NCBI GenBank assembly: GCA_013396525.1
Contig: VWYX01000927.1
Coordinates: forward strand, 131,085 to 195,084
Direction: 5' to 3'
Source: Chaetorhynchus papuensis
Lineage: Eukaryota > Chordata > Aves > Passeriformes > Rhipiduridae
Length of the DNA stretch: 64,000 nucleotides
Shown: positions 62,090 through 64,000 of the stretch, in pieces
How the letters are laid out: the number at the start of each line of letters is the position of its first letter
Position numbering within the stretch: position 1 is the first letter of the stretch
The notes under the pieces: generated by a model
Database searches by the model: none
The model's input: only the letters and a program-made list of their open reading frames with translations
Told to the model about the DNA's origin: nothing
Position numbers and translations under genes: made by a program

Positions 62090-62206
62090 TTTCCATCTCT
62101 AATTACTACCTCACAGGGGCACCGTGAAGATTATTTAGTTAATGTTTGCACAGCTTTCTGACCATGTAAAGTACTGTTAAAGTGCTAAGCATTACTATTA
62201 TCATCC
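62090..62206 (+). repeat. Possible ancient MIR/L2-tail SINE fragment
   Basis: ACTACCTCACAGGGGCACCG, then 'tgaagatt', 'agttaatgtttg', 'gtaaagta' and 'gctaagcattactattatca' follow the order of the MIR-type 3' half (CTCACAGGG, GTGAGGATTA, GTAAAG, GCTATTATTA). Divergence is high, so this is tentative. Confidence 0.4.
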
Positions 62207-64000
62207 AATTATACAATCAATCCAAATTTGAGTAGCACTAAAGTAAGTTCCAGTTCCAATTATGCTAATGAAACTGCAAAGGGACTGTACATCCAGAAGT
62301 TCCTACCATACCCAGTGCTGCTGCAGTACCTCTGAGAATCCTCATTACAGTGACTTTCCCCAGCATACATTAAACACATATTTACCTGACTGGGAACTTC
62401 AGGTATGTGCCTGAATGGGAACAATGTTAACCAGTACAGCACTGGCAGACAGATAGCGAGTGCCAAGACGTTCAACTGATGATATTTATGCTGGGGGCTG
62501 CAATACCAAAGCATATATTCCAAATGAACACACAGTCCAGGCTAATTAATCTCCTGTTTTGACTGGTAGTGCCCTCACTGGAGAATCAGCAGAGCCCTGG
62601 GGCAGAGTTCAGGTGGGGGGAATGGCTTGCCTCTGTTTTGGAATTTAAACAGTATTGAAGGGATGGACAAGATTTGCCATCTGCCTTTCACTGTCAGTTG
62701 TGGAAGTTCGTCAGGTAAAAGAATGGAGGGAGAAGTTAAATCTCTGTGCAGAACTGGGCTCCAGCATCATTGAAGTATGCCAAATATCTGCAAGCAGACC
62801 AATAGAGAGCAGGACTGTTTTGTGCCCTTCATTTCTGTGCTTCAGGGCCCCTACCTAAAAGCTAATTCCACTACAGCTAAGAATTGGTGTACAAAAATAA
62901 AAAAAAAAAACCACCAAACCATAATCCTTGTCCAATCAGCTATTTCAGTAGAAGCTTCTCTCCTCAACAAAAGCCCTAGGAAGAGGGAGCTTTCCCCTCT
63001 CTAACATCAATTACACATCATGGAAATATGAGCTCTTTCAACTTGCCCCTTTACTATTTTAACTGGTCATCGAAGATCAGGATAGGATAGGTCTTCATGT
63101 TAGTTTGGAAAAGACTTTTGGGATTTATTGATGGTTCCCCCTCTCCTGTGCATTTCTTTATAGCATAGCTGGTGGCCTGCGTCCTGGGATTGTTATCCCT
63201 ACCCAACAGATTTCCTGACTCAGCAGGCATCTGGCACATTGGATACTGCTTTTGACTTCTCCTGATGCTTTCCTTTGGTTTGTATAGCTGTAGATTACAT
63301 CCTTGACTAAGGAGTTTACATGTGTTAGAGGGTCCTGGGACAATAAATGCAGTGCATACTCCAGGAATTCTGCAGAGGTAGGAGCCTGCTACACAACTGC
63401 GGGAAGTGTTGCCCTCCAGGAAGGGTTTTAGTCCCGGGTTTGCAATAACACTGTTAATACACAAGCAAACAAGCTGCTGAGCTGTTTGTGTCTTCCCTCC
63501 AGCTGTTATTTTCTACCTCCCTTTAACAGTCTCTTTCCACTTACAGACACTCCTTTTCACATCCCTGCAAACTTTCTCCTGTAACACATTTAAAAAAAAA
63601 GAAAATGGGGGAAATGATGTGTTCAAACCATCATCTCACTGCTCAACTTGTGTGTCCCACAGTCTTCTTTGCACCCAAAGAGGATCCTGGGCTGCAAACA
63701 GTTTAAGTTTCTGTAAGAAAACCAAGTGCAACTGTTCCATCTGCACTCTTTTACACTCTTCCTTACAGAAGGAAGAGAAGGAAGGTGTGACTGAGGCTAT
63801 GATCAGCTGTGACAGCCTCACAGCAAACCAGCAGTCACTAATTCTGAAACATAGCCCTCAGTTATCCATCCAAAAATATATGTGTCACCTTAAGTCTCTC
63901 AGTACAGCTGTACTACAAAAGCAGATTTATTTTATTTTTATCTGAATTTTTATCTGAATCTGTAAGAGACTTTAAAGCATAATTCATACTTGAGGAATCT
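62207..64000. other. Intergenic, nothing recognised
   Basis: Unique-looking sequence. A 136-codon minus-strand ORF (63054-63464), with cysteines near its start, and a 108-codon plus-strand ORF (63619-63945) match no family and have no start or splice context that I trust. Poly-A at 62899-62910. Confidence 0.5.

Noticed and set aside
63054..63464. 136-codon minus-strand ORF with several cysteines
   Set aside because: No regular cysteine spacing, signal peptide or known motif; one ORF of this length is expected by chance in 64 kb.
14000..64000. Search for CRISPR-like arrays, tRNA genes or bacterial-type operons
   Set aside because: None seen; the DNA is vertebrate and the only arrays are simple repeats and minisatellites.

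Overview
This is genomic DNA from a bird. The evidence is the repeat content: at least thirteen CR1 LINE 3' ends in both orientations, several with the avian terminal motif, and avian-type endogenous retrovirus LTRs. There is also a split vertebrate gene with GT-AG introns, and the base composition is AT-rich with low gene density, as on a macrochromosome. A passerine or other neoavian bird fits the LTR types, but the species cannot be fixed from the sequence. A 635-base assembly gap lies at 2069-2703.

Only one protein-coding gene is well supported: the 5' half-kilobase of coding sequence of TMPRSS15 (enteropeptidase, enterokinase), on the minus strand. Five coding exons were placed by reading splice sites and comparing with the mammalian protein as remembered. 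They are exon 1 (13736-13880, start codon, cytoplasmic tail and signal anchor), exons 2 to 4 (10455-10585, 10098-10165, 6884-7035; SEA domain) and exon 5 (3543-3662, LDL-receptor class A domain). They join in one frame to give 205 codons plus one base. The CUB, MAM, second CUB, second LDLRA, scavenger-receptor and serine protease parts lie beyond the left edge or in the gap. A TATA-like core promoter with CDX-, HNF1- and GATA-like sites sits directly upstream of the start codon.

Layout: 1-3542 is the distal part of intron 5, with CR1 copies, a hexanucleotide microsatellite and an LTR that runs into the gap. Positions 3543-13880 hold TMPRSS15 exons 5 to 1. Intron 1 contains a plus-strand LTR (11427-12361). 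From about 14,100 to 64,000 I see no convincing gene. This agrees with the large gene-poor interval upstream of TMPRSS15, towards NCAM2, known in other amniotes. It holds scattered CR1 fragments, a second copy of the intron-1 LTR in opposite orientation (19531-20340), an ERVL-type LTR fragment (15372-15660), a complete solo LTR with 5-bp target duplication (39085-40540), simple repeats, one candidate CTCF site and one possible ancient SINE.

The points most worth checking are: (i) in-frame tandem 5' splice sites at the end of TMPRSS15 exon 4 that decide whether an N-glycosylation sequon is present; (ii) apparent loss of the SEA Gly-Ser cleavage motif; (iii) a two-exon plus-strand small ORF whose intron spans TMPRSS15 exon 3; and (iv) the inverted LTR pair that flanks the TMPRSS15 promoter. 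I found no clearly novel molecular system.
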